From Pseudoalteromonas byunsanensis (GTDB lineage Bacteria; Pseudomonadota; Gammaproteobacteria; Enterobacterales; Alteromonadaceae): a stretch of DNA of 64,000 bases. Positions 55,297-64,000 of the stretch are shown here, in pieces (position 1 is the stretch's first letter; the number at the start of each line of letters is the position of its first letter). The position numbers and the translations under genes were made by a program. The stretch covers positions 372,001 to 436,000 of the forward strand of contig NZ_MNAN01000026.1 in the NCBI RefSeq assembly GCF_001854475.1. The letters are read 5' to 3'. The notes under the pieces are model-generated. The model was given only the letters and a program-made list of their open reading frames with translations. It had not been told where the DNA came from and ran no database searches.

Positions 55297-57156
55297 TTAA
55301 TCTACCTCTAAAGTAAACTCTCTTACCCTGCCATCATTATGCAACAGCTGATAACGAGCGAGCTTGCCTTGTTCAAGCGTTATTAAACTGATAGCGCTAT
55401 CTGAAATAAGATAAGGTTGCTTAGCTGACTCAGTCATCAAGGGATGCTTGTTAACCTCCATGTGCCAGCGTTTAGTGAAATAATTCAGAGGGCTCCATGG
55501 TGAGTAGAGAATTGAGTCTAGCCTATCCAAGCACTTGATTAATTTCTTTGGGAACTCGTTTTTAATCCCTGATGCTGTCAATTGCCAAATTCTATTGTCG
55601 TGTTTACCAAAACGACTTTGTACAGAGAAACAAAAAGAGTAATGTACGTCACCTGAAAGAATGATGGTTTCTTTTGGGGTATCTGCGCGTCTGAATATTT
55701 CAAGCAGCTTACGTGCTGAACCTTCATGCGCCATCCAGTTTTCCACATCGACCAATAACGGCTGACCACAGAAATTAAAAATAGATTGAATTGCTTCTAT
55801 GGATTTTACGCCAAATACCGGTGCGGGTGAGACCAAAATTACTTCTCGTTCATCAAGTAAAGTATCTTCGAGCTCCATAAGCATTTCCCAATCTAACAAG
55901 CCACTTGGCTCATTAAAGTTATGCTCATTTCGCCAGCGATGTGTGCGAGTATCTAGCACCACAACCTTGGGCACAGTATTCAAACAATAATGCCAGTTGG
56001 TGAACCGATTAAGAGCTTTATCCATCGCTTTAAAATGCCAAGTATCTGCATGCAGGCTTCGCTCAAATTCAGCACATAAGCCACCACTTTGCTCCATGGC
56101 ATCATTACCCAACCCTTGAAACAGCCAATAGCTCAATAGACCACTGTTAATTATCCTACGACTACTGTTATGTGCCGCTATCGCCTGCTCCCATCGTGCC
56201 GTTAGGTTCCAATCATCCGTCACATCATGATCATCGAACATCATCAATGTGGGGACATTAGCAAATAAGCGTTGCGCTTTTGGTAAATCTTCAACAAAGT
56301 GCAAAATAGCTTCAAGCTGCGCAGCAAACGATTTTTGGAATTTAGTATTAGTTCCCTGATACTGAAGTTGATCATTATCAATCAATTGCCAGCATGTGGC
56401 GCTAAAATTGAGCAAATAACAGGCAATAAACTCCTGAAAGTACACCAAGTGATTACCAGCGCTTAAACTGGTAAAATGTGCCTCCCCCCGTTTAAACCAA
56501 TAGCTAAAGCTAAACTTAGAGCACTCTTGCCATGGCGTTTTCGGTAAAAAATGTTGTCTGTTATATAGCTGCTGCTGAATATCGTCAGGCAGCTCAGCGA
56601 TGTGAGCTTCCTCTTTATATAGCCCCAATATTGCGACCAACTGATTGATAGCCAGCAACATTGGACCGGCGACATCATCCGCATAAATTTGATCACCGGA
56701 CATCAAAAGCAACCCAGGTGTAGGCTTTCCTGTTTTTATATTTCGCGCAAATAAGTCGTCCGCAGCGGCTAATGAATCTCGGCTAGGATGATGAGGGTTG
56801 CGACAAGAGCCATGTAATACTTGTTCAAGTTGTACAGGTATCACAAGCTGCGCCGAAGTCCCTGATGTATAGCTAAAGTCTTCGAGCGAATAAACATTAT
56901 TATCTAGCAATAACTGATAACTCAACGGCGTGTCAGCTTCAAACAACCCGGACATTGGCTTAACTAGGAGTATTTTAAGAAAACAGTGCTCACCAAGCTT
57001 TAAGGTTTTTTGCTCGGTAGTGCACTGATAGCCCTCAACTAATACAGTTACGTCATATTGTTTGCTAGTTACTAATTGCAAACAAACTGCCGCTTGCTCA
57101 GCTCGCCTAAGCATGGGGCCAAGCAAAACGTTGGGTAGTAACTTATCGTGTTGCAT
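55297..57156 (-). CDS. PhoD-like metallophosphatase
   Basis: A 619-residue member of the alkaline phosphatase D family (PhoD_2-type). Metal-site motifs: LLLMSGDQIYADDVAGP (about residue 150), LMMFDDHDVTDDWN (about residue 307) and TIILSGDVHYSFCF (about residue 500). There is no Tat or Sec signal, unlike classical PhoD, so it may act in the cytoplasm on phosphodiesters or phospho-monoesters of unknown identity. Its ATG overlaps the end of tatD by 14 bases, making it the last gene of the pabC-mltG-tmk-holB-pilZ-tatD run, an unusual partner. Confidence 0.85.
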   Translation of the reverse strand: MQHDKLLPNVLLGPMLRRAEQAAVCLQLVTSKQYDVTVLVEGYQCTTEQKTLKLGEHCFLKILLVKPMSGLFEADTPLSYQLLLDNNVYSLEDFSYTSGTSAQLVIPVQLEQVLHGSCRNPHHPSRDSLAAADDLFARNIKTGKPTPGLLLMSGDQIYADDVAGPMLLAINQLVAILGLYKEEAHIAELPDDIQQQLYNRQHFLPKTPWQECSKFSFSYWFKRGEAHFTSLSAGNHLVYFQEFIACYLLNFSATCWQLIDNDQLQYQGTNTKFQKSFAAQLEAILHFVEDLPKAQRLFANVPTLMMFDDHDVTDDWNLTARWEQAIAAHNSSRRIINSGLLSYWLFQGLGNDAMEQSGGLCAEFERSLHADTWHFKAMDKALNRFTNWHYCLNTVPKVVVLDTRTHRWRNEHNFNEPSGLLDWEMLMELEDTLLDEREVILVSPAPVFGVKSIEAIQSIFNFCGQPLLVDVENWMAHEGSARKLLEIFRRADTPKETIILSGDVHYSFCFSVQSRFGKHDNRIWQLTASGIKNEFPKKLIKCLDRLDSILYSPWSPLNYFTKRWHMEVNKHPLMTESAKQPYLISDSAISLITLEQGKLARYQLLHNDGRVREFTLEVD

Positions 57157-57934
57157 CCGAGCGCGTCGCCAAACTAAACAAGTTATAGAAGTTATCGGTT
57201 GTCGCTTCTGCCAACTGGTTGAAACTGATCCCTTTTAGGTCCGCAATATAATACGCCACATCCTGTACATAGGCTGGTTGATTGGTTTTCCCTCGATGCG
57301 GAACCGGAGCCAGATACGGAGAGTCCGTTTCAATCAACAACCTGTCCAATGGAATTTTCCTGACCACATCTTTCAATTCAGTGGCGTTTTTAAATGTGAC
57401 TATACCAGATATTGAGATGTAAAAGCCCAAATCTAAAGCTTGCTTAGCCATTTCCCAATCTTCGGTAAAGCAATGTAGCACACCACCACAGTTTTGGGCA
57501 TTATGTGATTTCATTAAGTTTATTGTGTCAGCTTTGGCATCACGGGTATGAATAATCAAAGGCTTATTTAATTCGTTAGCGACATCAATGTGACCGACAA
57601 AACTATCTTGCTGAACCTTGTGTGTATCTTTAGAGTAATAATAATCTAACCCTGTTTCACCGATAGCTACCACTTTAGGATGAGTAGCCAAAGCACTTAA
57701 TCTTGCTTTATCTAATACATCTTTCTGGTCAAGTGGATGAACACCACAAGATGCCGACACATCATCGTACATTGAGATAGCCTCTAGCATAGTTGGAAAT
57801 TGATCCAACGTTACGCTGACGCATAAAAAGTGTTCTACTTGTTTGGCACGAGCTGCTGCAAGGATCTCAGGCAACTGTTGGCCCAGCTTATCAAAATCTA
57901 GTCTATCTAAATGGCAATGTGAATCTACAATCAT
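57143..57934 (-). CDS. tatD: TatD-family metal-dependent hydrolase (YcfH-like)
   Basis: A 263-residue TIM-barrel metal hydrolase of the YcfH/TatD group. Metal ligands are visible as DSHCHLDRLDFD, GETGLDYY, LIIHTRDA, LHCFTEDW and IETDSPYLAP, all in the usual order. These enzymes act as DNases or D-aminoacyl hydrolases; the exact role of the gene placed after holB and pilZ (E. coli ycfH) is unsettled. It lies eight bases downstream of pilZ and overlaps the PhoD-like gene. Confidence 0.93.
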   Translation of the reverse strand: MIVDSHCHLDRLDFDKLGQQLPEILAAARAKQVEHFLCVSVTLDQFPTMLEAISMYDDVSASCGVHPLDQKDVLDKARLSALATHPKVVAIGETGLDYYYSKDTHKVQQDSFVGHIDVANELNKPLIIHTRDAKADTINLMKSHNAQNCGGVLHCFTEDWEMAKQALDLGFYISISGIVTFKNATELKDVVRKIPLDRLLIETDSPYLAPVPHRGKTNQPAYVQDVAYYIADLKGISFNQLAEATTDNFYNLFSLATRSDATR

Positions 57935-57942
57935 AACTACTC

Positions 57943-58269
57943 TTACATGGTGTAGGTGGGTTTATCAGAATTTAACGCTGTTCCCAAGTGCTTAATTATT
58001 CGGTCATTTACTTGGTCAGGATCATCAACGAAACTTACTCCAGCACCTGGTGGATTAGAGTTTTGTGCGCCTTGTGGAGTAATCCAGACGACTTTACCAG
58101 TTATCTGATGCTCCTCGAGTTCATCGGGTAAAGTAACCCGTAGAACTACGCTTTGGCCTAGCTCGAAACGCGCGTTGCTTTTAACAAAAAGTCCACCCTG
58201 CTTTAATGTTGCCATATAGCATCGGTATAACTCATCAAGGTCTTGAAGGTCTATGAGCAATTCTTGCAC
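57943..58269 (-). CDS. pilZ: Type IV pilus assembly protein PilZ
   Basis: A 108-residue PilZ-domain protein. The pattern GGLFVKSNARFELGQSV, GKVVWITPQGAQ and the C terminus ALNSDKPTYTM match Pseudomonas PilZ. It lacks the RxxxR and D/NxSxxG residues that bind cyclic di-GMP, as in the Pseudomonas protein, which interacts with PilB and FimX instead. It sits between holB and tatD with eight-base gaps, the order conserved in gammaproteobacteria. Confidence 0.93.
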   Translation of the reverse strand: MQELLIDLQDLDELYRCYMATLKQGGLFVKSNARFELGQSVVLRVTLPDELEEHQITGKVVWITPQGAQNSNPPGAGVSFVDDPDQVNDRIIKHLGTALNSDKPTYTM

Positions 58270-58277
58270 GAGTTTTC

Positions 58278-59177
58278 CTATTCAATGATATTTTTTATTG
58301 TATTCATTAGCTTACTGAGCCCCAGCGATTGATTTAACCCCAATATCTGGCGCGTATCAGCCATAAATTGATTCAAAGCCGTCTGTCCTTTACTATAAGC
58401 TTGATACGCAAGTCCCTCTAACAGTTTTGCCTTAAGCCTTTGTTGAATAAACACACAAAACACTTCAAGCAATTCAGGGTGTTCATTTAAAATACCCTGT
58501 ACCTGATTGAAATTATGACTTGCTTTGATATCACATGCAAATCTGTATAACACATCAACTTTTTCAACTACACCTTCATTGAACCACGCTTCTATCTTTA
58601 ATGGCTGATGAAAGAAATGTGTTAACCAAGGAAATGCTATTCCGCCAGGAAGCACATCCCGCAACCAATCTTGTGCATATTGAGTATCATTCACTGATAC
58701 TTGCACTTTACTACAACGGCTCAAAATAGTTGCTGAAAGCTGGCTGATATCATCACTGGTGAGCAATAAGTATCGACCTGCATTTGGTTCTTCTAATGTT
58801 TTGAGCAAAGCATTTGCTGCAGAATGTGTCATTTTATGGGCATTTACAATCACAGCGACCTTGCGCCCACCTTGTTGAGCAGAGTGATGCACAAAATCAG
58901 CAAGACCCCGAATCACATCAACAGAAATACTTTGCCCTTGTGCAGCGATGAACAACAAGTCAGGATGAGTCTGAGCCACTATTAACGCGCAACTTTTGCA
59001 ACGACCACACGCTATGAGCTGCTGATGTTGCTCACAGAGTATCGCCTGAGCTAATTGTTTGGCAAGAGGCTGCTTACCGACACCAGATGGACCATGGAGC
59101 AACTGAGCATGATGAAAACGCCCCTGCTGTTGGCTTAGTCTGAAGTTCTGCCAAAGCGGTTCATGCCACTGGTACAT
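58278..59177 (-). CDS. holB: DNA polymerase III subunit delta-prime
   Basis: The clamp-loader subunit (299 aa; E. coli 334). P-loop GPSGVGKQPLAKQLAQAI, four cysteines of the zinc module (CEQHQQLIACGRCKSC), IVNAHKMTHSAANALLKTLEEP (the sensor-1 equivalent is degenerate, as expected for delta-prime) and LTSDDISQLSATILSRC. It shares one base with the tmk stop (TAATG). It works with tau/gamma and delta to load the beta clamp. Confidence 0.93.
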   Translation of the reverse strand: MYQWHEPLWQNFRLSQQQGRFHHAQLLHGPSGVGKQPLAKQLAQAILCEQHQQLIACGRCKSCALIVAQTHPDLLFIAAQGQSISVDVIRGLADFVHHSAQQGGRKVAVIVNAHKMTHSAANALLKTLEEPNAGRYLLLTSDDISQLSATILSRCSKVQVSVNDTQYAQDWLRDVLPGGIAFPWLTHFFHQPLKIEAWFNEGVVEKVDVLYRFACDIKASHNFNQVQGILNEHPELLEVFCVFIQQRLKAKLLEGLAYQAYSKGQTALNQFMADTRQILGLNQSLGLSKLMNTIKNIIE

Positions 59178-59806
59178 TATCCGCTTACCTGAATAAAAAA
59201 CTGCTCCAATGCACGGATAATATCAGCATGAACTCGTTCGATACTCTGATTCGCATTGATTGTTACACAATGTTCGTCCTCTTCAGCTAGTTGCAAATAA
59301 CGGGTCCTTGTGCGTTCAAAAAAGCTCAATGCTTCTAGTTCTATTCTATCCAACTCCCCTCTACCTTTCGCCCTTGCCAGTCCGACTTCTGGTGGGATAT
59401 CTAAATACAGCGTAAGATCAGGTTTAAGTCCCTTCAATACTATATTTGCTAAAGAAGATAAAGTGCTCTTTGGCAAGCCACGGCCACCCCCTTGATATGC
59501 CTGAGAAGACATATCATGTCTATCTGCTAGCACCCATTGGCCCTTTTCTAATGCGGGGCGAATGACATTATGTAGCAATTGAGCGCGAGCCGCATACATC
59601 ATAAGGAGTTCTGATTCTGCAGCTACTTTTTCTACATGTTGCTGTTTAATAAGCTCTCTCAAAGACTCAGCTAAAGGTGTGCCCCCAGGTTCTCGGGTTT
59701 GCACAAAATCAACTTCATGCTGATGCAAGAATTGTTGACATATGGCCATTGCCGTTGACTTTCCGGCACCTTCAAGGCCTTCTATTACAATAAATTTAGC
59801 TGTCAT
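59177..59806 (-). CDS. tmk: Thymidylate kinase
   Basis: Phosphorylates dTMP to dTDP (209 aa; E. coli 213). P-loop [12 protein letters not shown], the DR(Y/H) element in [10 protein letters not shown], and the lid/catalytic [18 protein letters not shown] are all in place. It overlaps the end of mltG by 11 bases and the holB start by one, a tightly coupled arrangement. Confidence 0.97.
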   Translation of the reverse strand: MTAKFIVIEGLEGAGKSTAMAICQQFLHQHEVDFVQTREPGGTPLAESLRELIKQQHVEKVAAESELLMMYAARAQLLHNVIRPALEKGQWVLADRHDMSSQAYQGGGRGLPKSTLSSLANIVLKGLKPDLTLYLDIPPEVGLARAKGRGELDRIELEALSFFERTRTRYLQLAEEDEHCVTINANQSIERVHADIIRALEQFFIQVSG

Positions 59807-60785
59807 TATTACTCTTTAAAATATACTTTTTTACCGCTTGATTATGTTCGCGTAAACTTTTCGAAAATTGGTGCTGTCCGTTACCTTTTGACACAAAATA
59901 ATAATACGGTGTCTGCTCAGGTTGCGTTGCAGCATAAATAGCTTCTGCCGAGGGCATTGCAATTGGAGTTGGTGGCAGCCCTTTTATTCTATATGTGTTG
60001 TAAGGTGTGTGCTCTTTAAGATGTCGACGCTTTATGTCTCCATCAAATGCATCTCCCAAACCATAAATCACCGTGGGGTCTGTTTGCAAACGCATATTAC
60101 GATTTAAGCGATTAATAAACACCGATGCGATGGTAGCCCTTTCAGGTGCATACCCTGTCTCTTTTTCAATGATAGAGGCGAGGATCAGTACCTGATAAGG
60201 CTCTTTTAAGGGCAAAGCTTCCATACGCTGTTGCCATGCTTGCTGCAACACTACTTGCATTTTTTCTTTTGCTCGGTTCAACACTGAGCTTGCGCTCGTA
60301 TAAGCTTCGTAATGATAGGTTTCAGGTAACAACCACCCCTCTGGCGCGCTATCCAATTTCATTTCTTCTATGAGTTTTTGCTCATCGTTTGGATATACAA
60401 CAAATGGACTGTTCTTTAATTTTTTTAAGATATTTTGAAACGTATCACCTGCTATGATTGTAAAACTAAACTGTTTTTGCTCACCACGATGTATTTTGCC
60501 AATCGCCTCTAAAACCGTCATTCCTTTTAGTTCATATACGCCAGCTTTTAGGTGAAATAGCTCTGGTACAAATTTAGCGTAAACCTGATATTTAAGGCAC
60601 GACTCTAGATACCTCTTAACTTGCCAATCTTTGCACAGGCGGTTAAATCCCATTCCCTGAGTGACTTCGTATATTTCGCTTGTTATTGCGAGCGGCTCAC
60701 TTTTGAGTGTCTGAACACTGTGATAAACATAAGCTGATATTCCTAACAACATCAGTAGGAAAAACAAAAGTAATTTTTTAATCAT
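59796..60785 (-). CDS. mltG: Endolytic murein transglycosylase MltG
   Basis: A 329-residue inner-membrane enzyme that cuts nascent glycan strands and ends peptidoglycan synthesis. An N-terminal anchor ([20 protein letters not shown]) leads to a LysM-like domain ([15 protein letters not shown]) and the YceG catalytic domain with [13 protein letters not shown] (catalytic Glu207), plus [12 protein letters not shown] and [18 protein letters not shown]. It starts within the last codons of pabC (4-base overlap) and runs into tmk, the usual pabC-mltG-tmk order. Confidence 0.95.
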   Translation of the reverse strand: MIKKLLLFFLLMLLGISAYVYHSVQTLKSEPLAITSEIYEVTQGMGFNRLCKDWQVKRYLESCLKYQVYAKFVPELFHLKAGVYELKGMTVLEAIGKIHRGEQKQFSFTIIAGDTFQNILKKLKNSPFVVYPNDEQKLIEEMKLDSAPEGWLLPETYHYEAYTSASSVLNRAKEKMQVVLQQAWQQRMEALPLKEPYQVLILASIIEKETGYAPERATIASVFINRLNRNMRLQTDPTVIYGLGDAFDGDIKRRHLKEHTPYNTYRIKGLPPTPIAMPSAEAIYAATQPEQTPYYYFVSKGNGQHQFSKSLREHNQAVKKYILKSNNDS

Positions 60786-61567
60786 AATACCCCAGACTCT
60801 AATTGAGACTTGAGTGCGCGCGCAAGGGATAAATTAAATAGATGCTCATCTAGAGATCTCACAAATACACAACCCATCAGACTATTACAAACGAACAACG
60901 CATCCATTGTTTGTAAATCTTCGCGTCTGAGGTCTACCTTTTCAATATGGTTATTACGTTCAAGGTGCTGTAAATACACTCCTAAAATACCACTATTTTG
61001 CAGTATGGGTGTGTACACTTTACCATCTCTCACACAAAGCAAATTCCCGACAGACGTTTCAATTACATTGCCAGCGATGTCTTCAACCAATACGTCATCA
61101 CAGTCATATTGCTGTGCCTCTTGCTTGATAAGCACTTGCTCTAAACGATTAAGTGTTTTTAGTCCAGCAAGCAAAGGCTGATGACCCAGCCTGGTTTGCG
61201 CATACTCTAAGCGGAGGCCACTATTGATTAGCGCAGGATAGTGTTCAGGGTACGGTGACGTCTGAACTATGACCTTGGGCTTTGCATTGTGCGGTGGTAA
61301 GTATCCTCTTCCCCCTTCACCACGCGTGATAACAATCTTAAGTACACCTTGGGCTATATTCACACATAGCTTACTGCAATACTCATCAAGGCTCTGCCAG
61401 TCTAATTGAGGGAAATTTAGGCGTTGCTGGCAGGTCTGTAGTCTTTGCAAATGCAGTCCCCACAATAAAATTTCACCATGGCGAACATGAGCCGTGGTGA
61501 AAAAGCCATCACCGTATAATAGCCCACGGTCGTAACTGGATACCGATTTTTCTTGTGTAATTACCAT
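60782..61567 (-). CDS. pabC: Aminodeoxychorismate lyase
   Basis: Produces p-aminobenzoate for folate. It is a class IV PLP enzyme of 261 residues (E. coli 269). The N-terminal GLLYGDGFFTTAHVRHGEILLW, LKIVITRGEGGRGY, GLKTLNRLEQVLIKQEA (PLP-lysine region) and ETSVGNLL motifs fit. The start follows a fabF terminator after only 11 bases (see terminator at 61579-61602). It overlaps mltG by four bases (ATGA), indicating coupling. Confidence 0.92.
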   Translation of the reverse strand: MVITQEKSVSSYDRGLLYGDGFFTTAHVRHGEILLWGLHLQRLQTCQQRLNFPQLDWQSLDEYCSKLCVNIAQGVLKIVITRGEGGRGYLPPHNAKPKVIVQTSPYPEHYPALINSGLRLEYAQTRLGHQPLLAGLKTLNRLEQVLIKQEAQQYDCDDVLVEDIAGNVIETSVGNLLCVRDGKVYTPILQNSGILGVYLQHLERNNHIEKVDLRREDLQTMDALFVCNSLMGCVFVRSLDEHLFNLSLARALKSQLESGVL

Positions 61568-61578
61568 ATCCTACCCAC

Positions 61579-61602
61579 AAAAAAGCCCGGCATCGCCAGG
61601 CT
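61579..61602 (-). terminator. fabF terminator in front of pabC
   Basis: The eight-pair stem AGCCTGGC/GCCGGGCT (one G-U) has a GAT loop and is followed by six Ts on the minus strand. It lies 24 bases after the fabF stop and ends 11 bases before the pabC ATG. Confidence 0.88.
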
Positions 61603-61625
61603 CTTTATTATATGCCTAGACGGCA

Positions 61626-62864
61626 TTATACCTTTTTAAATAGCAGTGAGCCATTGGTTCCACCAAAACCAAACGAGTTACATAAAGCATACTCTAGCTT
61701 TGCATCACGTGCGGTATGAGGCACATAATCTAAGTCGCACCCTTCATCCGGATTATCCAAATTAATGGTCGGCGCCACTTGCTGATCCACAAGCGATAGT
61801 GCGGTAATGATAGACTCAACTGAACCTGCAGCACCTAGCAGATGTCCCATCATAGATTTAGATGAACTCACCATAACTTGTTGTGCCGCAGCACCAAACA
61901 CAGATTTCACAGCCTGAGTTTCCGCTTTGTCACCTGCGTGTGTCGATGTGCCGTGAGCATTAATATAGCCAACTTGCTGTGCATTAACACCCGCATCATT
62001 TAGAGCATTTTGCATTGCTAGCGCAGCACCTGCACCGTCTTCTGGTGGAGATGTCATATGGTAGGCGTCGCCACTCATACCAAACCCAACCAGTTCAGCG
62101 TAGATTTTTGCGCCACGAGCCTTTGCGTGTTCATACTCTTCGAGCACCATCACACCTGCACCGTCAGCCAATACAAAACCATCACGGTCTTTATCCCAAG
62201 GACGAGAAGCCGCTTGGGGGTCATCATTACGAGATGACAAGGCACGGGCTGCACAGAATCCGCCCATACCAATTGGTGTTGACGCTTTCTCGGCTCCACC
62301 TGCGACCATAGCATCAGCATCGCCGTATGCTATCATACGCGCAGCATGACCAATGTTATGTAAACCAGTTGTACACGCAGTAACGATAGAAATATTAGGG
62401 CCACGCAAATTGTGCATAATTGAAAGATGACCAGAGATCATATTGATAATGGTCGATGGCACATAAAATGGCGATAATTTTCGAGGGCCACTGTTTAGCA
62501 GCTTAATGTGGTTTTCTTCAATTAATGTTAAACCACCAATCCCAGAGCCAACGGCTACGCCGATGCGGTGGGCATTTTCATCAGTCACTTCCAAACCCGA
62601 GTCTTGGATTGCTTGCACCCCTGCCGCGATACCATACTGGATAAATAAATCCATTTTTTTGGTTTCTTTTTTAGGCATATACAGGGTTGCATCAAAGTCG
62701 TTGACCAGGCCCGCAAATTTGGTTCCGAAAGATGATGTGTCAAAGTGAGTGATGTTTTCGATGCCACTACGGCCATCTAATAAGCCCTGCCAGGTTGACG
62801 TTACATCGTTACCCAGCGGCGTCAACATACCCAAGCCAGTTACTACGACTCGACGTTTAGCCAC
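61626..62864 (-). CDS. fabF: 3-oxoacyl-ACP synthase II
   Basis: Elongating condensing enzyme of fatty-acid synthesis (412 aa; E. coli 413). The start is the GTG at 62864 because GGAGG lies five bases before it and the product opens (V)[13 protein letters not shown]; an in-frame TTG four codons earlier overlaps that Shine-Dalgarno. The catalytic triad is intact: Cys164 in [10 protein letters not shown], and two histidines in [11 protein letters not shown] and [14 protein letters not shown]. It follows acpP, separated by a strong hairpin. Confidence 0.97.
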   Translation of the reverse strand: MAKRRVVVTGLGMLTPLGNDVTSTWQGLLDGRSGIENITHFDTSSFGTKFAGLVNDFDATLYMPKKETKKMDLFIQYGIAAGVQAIQDSGLEVTDENAHRIGVAVGSGIGGLTLIEENHIKLLNSGPRKLSPFYVPSTIINMISGHLSIMHNLRGPNISIVTACTTGLHNIGHAARMIAYGDADAMVAGGAEKASTPIGMGGFCAARALSSRNDDPQAASRPWDKDRDGFVLADGAGVMVLEEYEHAKARGAKIYAELVGFGMSGDAYHMTSPPEDGAGAALAMQNALNDAGVNAQQVGYINAHGTSTHAGDKAETQAVKSVFGAAAQQVMVSSSKSMMGHLLGAAGSVESIITALSLVDQQVAPTINLDNPDEGCDLDYVPHTARDAKLEYALCNSFGFGGTNGSLLFKKV

Positions 62865-62904
62865 GGTTTCCTCCAAAAAGGGATTATTATTTTATGAGGG
62901 GAAT

Positions 62905-62933
62905 AAAAAACTAAGGGCAGCGAGTGCTGCCCT
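62905..62933 (-). terminator. acpP terminator in front of fabF
   Basis: The stem AGGGCAGC/GCTGCCCT has a four-base loop, followed on the minus strand by TTTTTT after three bases (62910-62905). It lies 14 bases from the acpP stop and ends about 40 bases before the fabF start codon, so it probably reduces rather than abolishes transcription into fabF. Confidence 0.9.
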
Positions 62934-62946
62934 AAGTGTTCGCTAA

Positions 62947-63183
62947 TTACTCAGCGTGAGCAGTAACGTAATCGATCGCTGCTTGAACAGTAGTGATTTT
63001 CTCTGCTTCTTCGTCAGGGATCTCAGTATCGAACTCTTCTTCAAGAGCCATAACAAGTTCAACAGTGTCTAGAGAATCAGCACCTAAATCGTCAACAAAA
63101 GACGCTTCTGATTTAACTTCTTCTTCTTTAACACCTAGTTGCTCGATAATGATTTTTTTTACGCGTTCTTGAATATCGCTCAT
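62947..63183 (-). CDS. acpP: Acyl carrier protein
   Basis: A 78-residue four-helix, highly acidic carrier of fatty-acyl chains. The phosphopantetheine site is Ser37 in [23 protein letters not shown] precedes the ATG. It lies between fabG and fabF in the standard cluster. Because ACP is needed in large excess over FabF, the terminator that follows makes sense as an attenuator. Confidence 0.99.
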   Translation of the reverse strand: MSDIQERVKKIIIEQLGVKEEEVKSEASFVDDLGADSLDTVELVMALEEEFDTEIPDEEAEKITTVQAAIDYVTAHAE

Positions 63184-63401
63184 TCTTCTTTCCTTTATTA
63201 AAACGCATTTGCGTTATTTTCAGATTGCGGCGTAGTTTACGGCGCATAATACTGTGATTCAAGGATTTGCTCAGAATTTTTTGTCTGGTCAAACCTCTTA
63301 GCTAATATTTTCTACTTTTATCGCTTATTTTAATAGCAATTTCAAGTATGTTTGCAGCAAGATCACAAAAAATTAAACAACCATTGTGACCTGTACCTGT
63401 T

Positions 63402-64000
63402 TTATACCATGTACATCGCGCCATTTACGTGCAATGTCTCGCCAGATACATACGCAGCTGCATCTGACGCTAAATAACAAACCGCTGCTGCAATTTCTTC
63501 TGGCTGACCCAAACGTCCAGCTGGCACATTTGCAAGCGTGGCTGCTTTTTGTTCATCGGTTAACTCGTTGGTCATATCTGTTTGGATAAAACCTGGTGCA
63601 ATTACGTTAACTGTGATGCCGCGAGAGGCAACTTCACGCGCTAGAGACTTAGAAAAACCAATTACGCCGGCTTTCGCTGCAGCATAGTTGGCTTGCCCAG
63701 CATTCCCCATTGTGCCCACAACTGAGCCAATATTAATGATACGACCAGATTTCTTTTTCATCATTGGACGTAATACAGCTTTTGACAAACGATAGATAGA
63801 GCTCAGGTTAGTGTCAATAATATCGTCCCACTCACTATCTTTCATGCGCATCAACAAGTTGTCACGAGTAATCCCCGCATTATTAACGAGTACATCGATG
63901 TCACCTAAATCGGCTTTGATGGCTTCCAAAGTAGCTGCTATCGAGTCTGCATCGGTCACATTCAGCGCGTAACCTTTACCGTTCGTGCCAAGATAGTCAC
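63402..64000 (-). CDS. fabG: 3-oxoacyl-ACP reductase, 5' end missing
   Basis: NADPH-dependent reductase of fatty-acid elongation, an SDR. The visible part is the C-terminal ~199 residues, from DYLGTNGKGYALNVTD; the frame is open to the window edge, so the N-terminal ~48 residues with the nucleotide-binding loop are outside. An internal GTG at 63959 is not the real start. Motifs: VLVNNAGITRDNLLMRMKD, IGSVVGTMGNAGQANYAAAK (Ser-Tyr-Lys), and the ending GETLHVNGAMYMV. The 218-base gap to acpP shows no clear hairpin. Confidence 0.97.
   Translation of the reverse strand, partial: DYLGTNGKGYALNVTDADSIAATLEAIKADLGDIDVLVNNAGITRDNLLMRMKDSEWDDIIDTNLSSIYRLSKAVLRPMMKKKSGRIINIGSVVGTMGNAGQANYAAAKAGVIGFSKSLAREVASRGITVNVIAPGFIQTDMTNELTDEQKAATLANVPAGRLGQPEEIAAAVCYLASDAAAYVSGETLHVNGAMYMV

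Noticed and set aside
63320..63401. Terminator between fabG and acpP
   Set aside because: TCACAA/TTGTGA can pair but around a loop of 15 or more bases, with no proper T-tract after it.
63957..63959. GTG as the fabG start
   Set aside because: The frame continues through family-conserved residues (LGTNGKGYALN) to the window edge; the true start is outside.

Overview
The window reads as chromosomal DNA of a marine gammaproteobacterium in the order Alteromonadales, most likely Pseudoalteromonas or a close relative. This is inferred from moderate-to-low GC, the housekeeping gene orders (ftsK-lolA-rarA-crcB-serS, thrS-infC-rpmI-rplT, fabG-acpP-fabF-pabC-mltG-tmk-holB-pilZ-tatD, sppA-ansA) and several lineage-typical families (DUF1289, DUF2164, DUF3010, DUF3083, DUF4382). 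I see no rRNA, tRNA, CRISPR array, insertion sequence or phage gene. The window is densely coded and ends inside a gene on both sides.

Layout. 1-3.6 kb: a partial TonB-dependent receptor and small secreted or unknown proteins. 3.6-11.7 kb: a minus-strand housekeeping block (serS, crcB, rarA, lolA, ftsK), then lrp divergent from alanine dehydrogenase. 11.8-20.5 kb: accessory envelope and sensing genes (Tat-exported kelch protein, RND efflux pair, DUF4382 lipoprotein, chemoreceptor with a possible FliA promoter). 20.5-25.8 kb: small metabolic enzymes (PhzF-like, upp, nitroreductase, DoxX, fadH). 26-32.4 kb: sppA, ansA, gnd and pykA. 32.6-40.3 kb: a LytTR two-component pair, a SulP permease, a second Lrp-family regulator, gloC, an M14 peptidase and an SDR. 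40.3-43.9 kb: the translation block rplT-rpmI-infC-thrS. 43.9-57.2 kb: an EEP nuclease, DUF proteins, a Hanks-type kinase, glnS, a very large propeller sensor kinase and a PhoD-like phosphatase. 57.1-64 kb: the fatty-acid/folate/septal/replication cluster from fabG to tatD.

The most interesting signals are regulatory. The thrS leader (minus strand, 43642-43744) holds two hairpins whose loops both present U-CGU-A, the anticodon-loop signature of a threonine tRNA, joined by an AU-rich linker. This is the architecture of the E. coli ThrRS translational operator (domains 2 and 4). infC starts with AUU, so IF3 autoregulation is probably kept as well, and the rpmI leader is structured as expected for L20 control. 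The whole translation block therefore appears to be autogenously controlled. The pykA promoter carries a perfect 14-bp LacI-type palindrome inside its spacer. The divergent gnd product is a long-form 6-phosphogluconate dehydrogenase whose cofactor-binding residues look NAD-type rather than NADP-type. At five co-directional junctions (sppA-ansA, asnC-like-SulP, glnS-kinase, acpP-fabF, fabF-pabC) a terminator-like hairpin sits within about 40 nt of the next start codon, which leaves little room for a separate promoter and suggests partial termination as a way of setting gene ratios.
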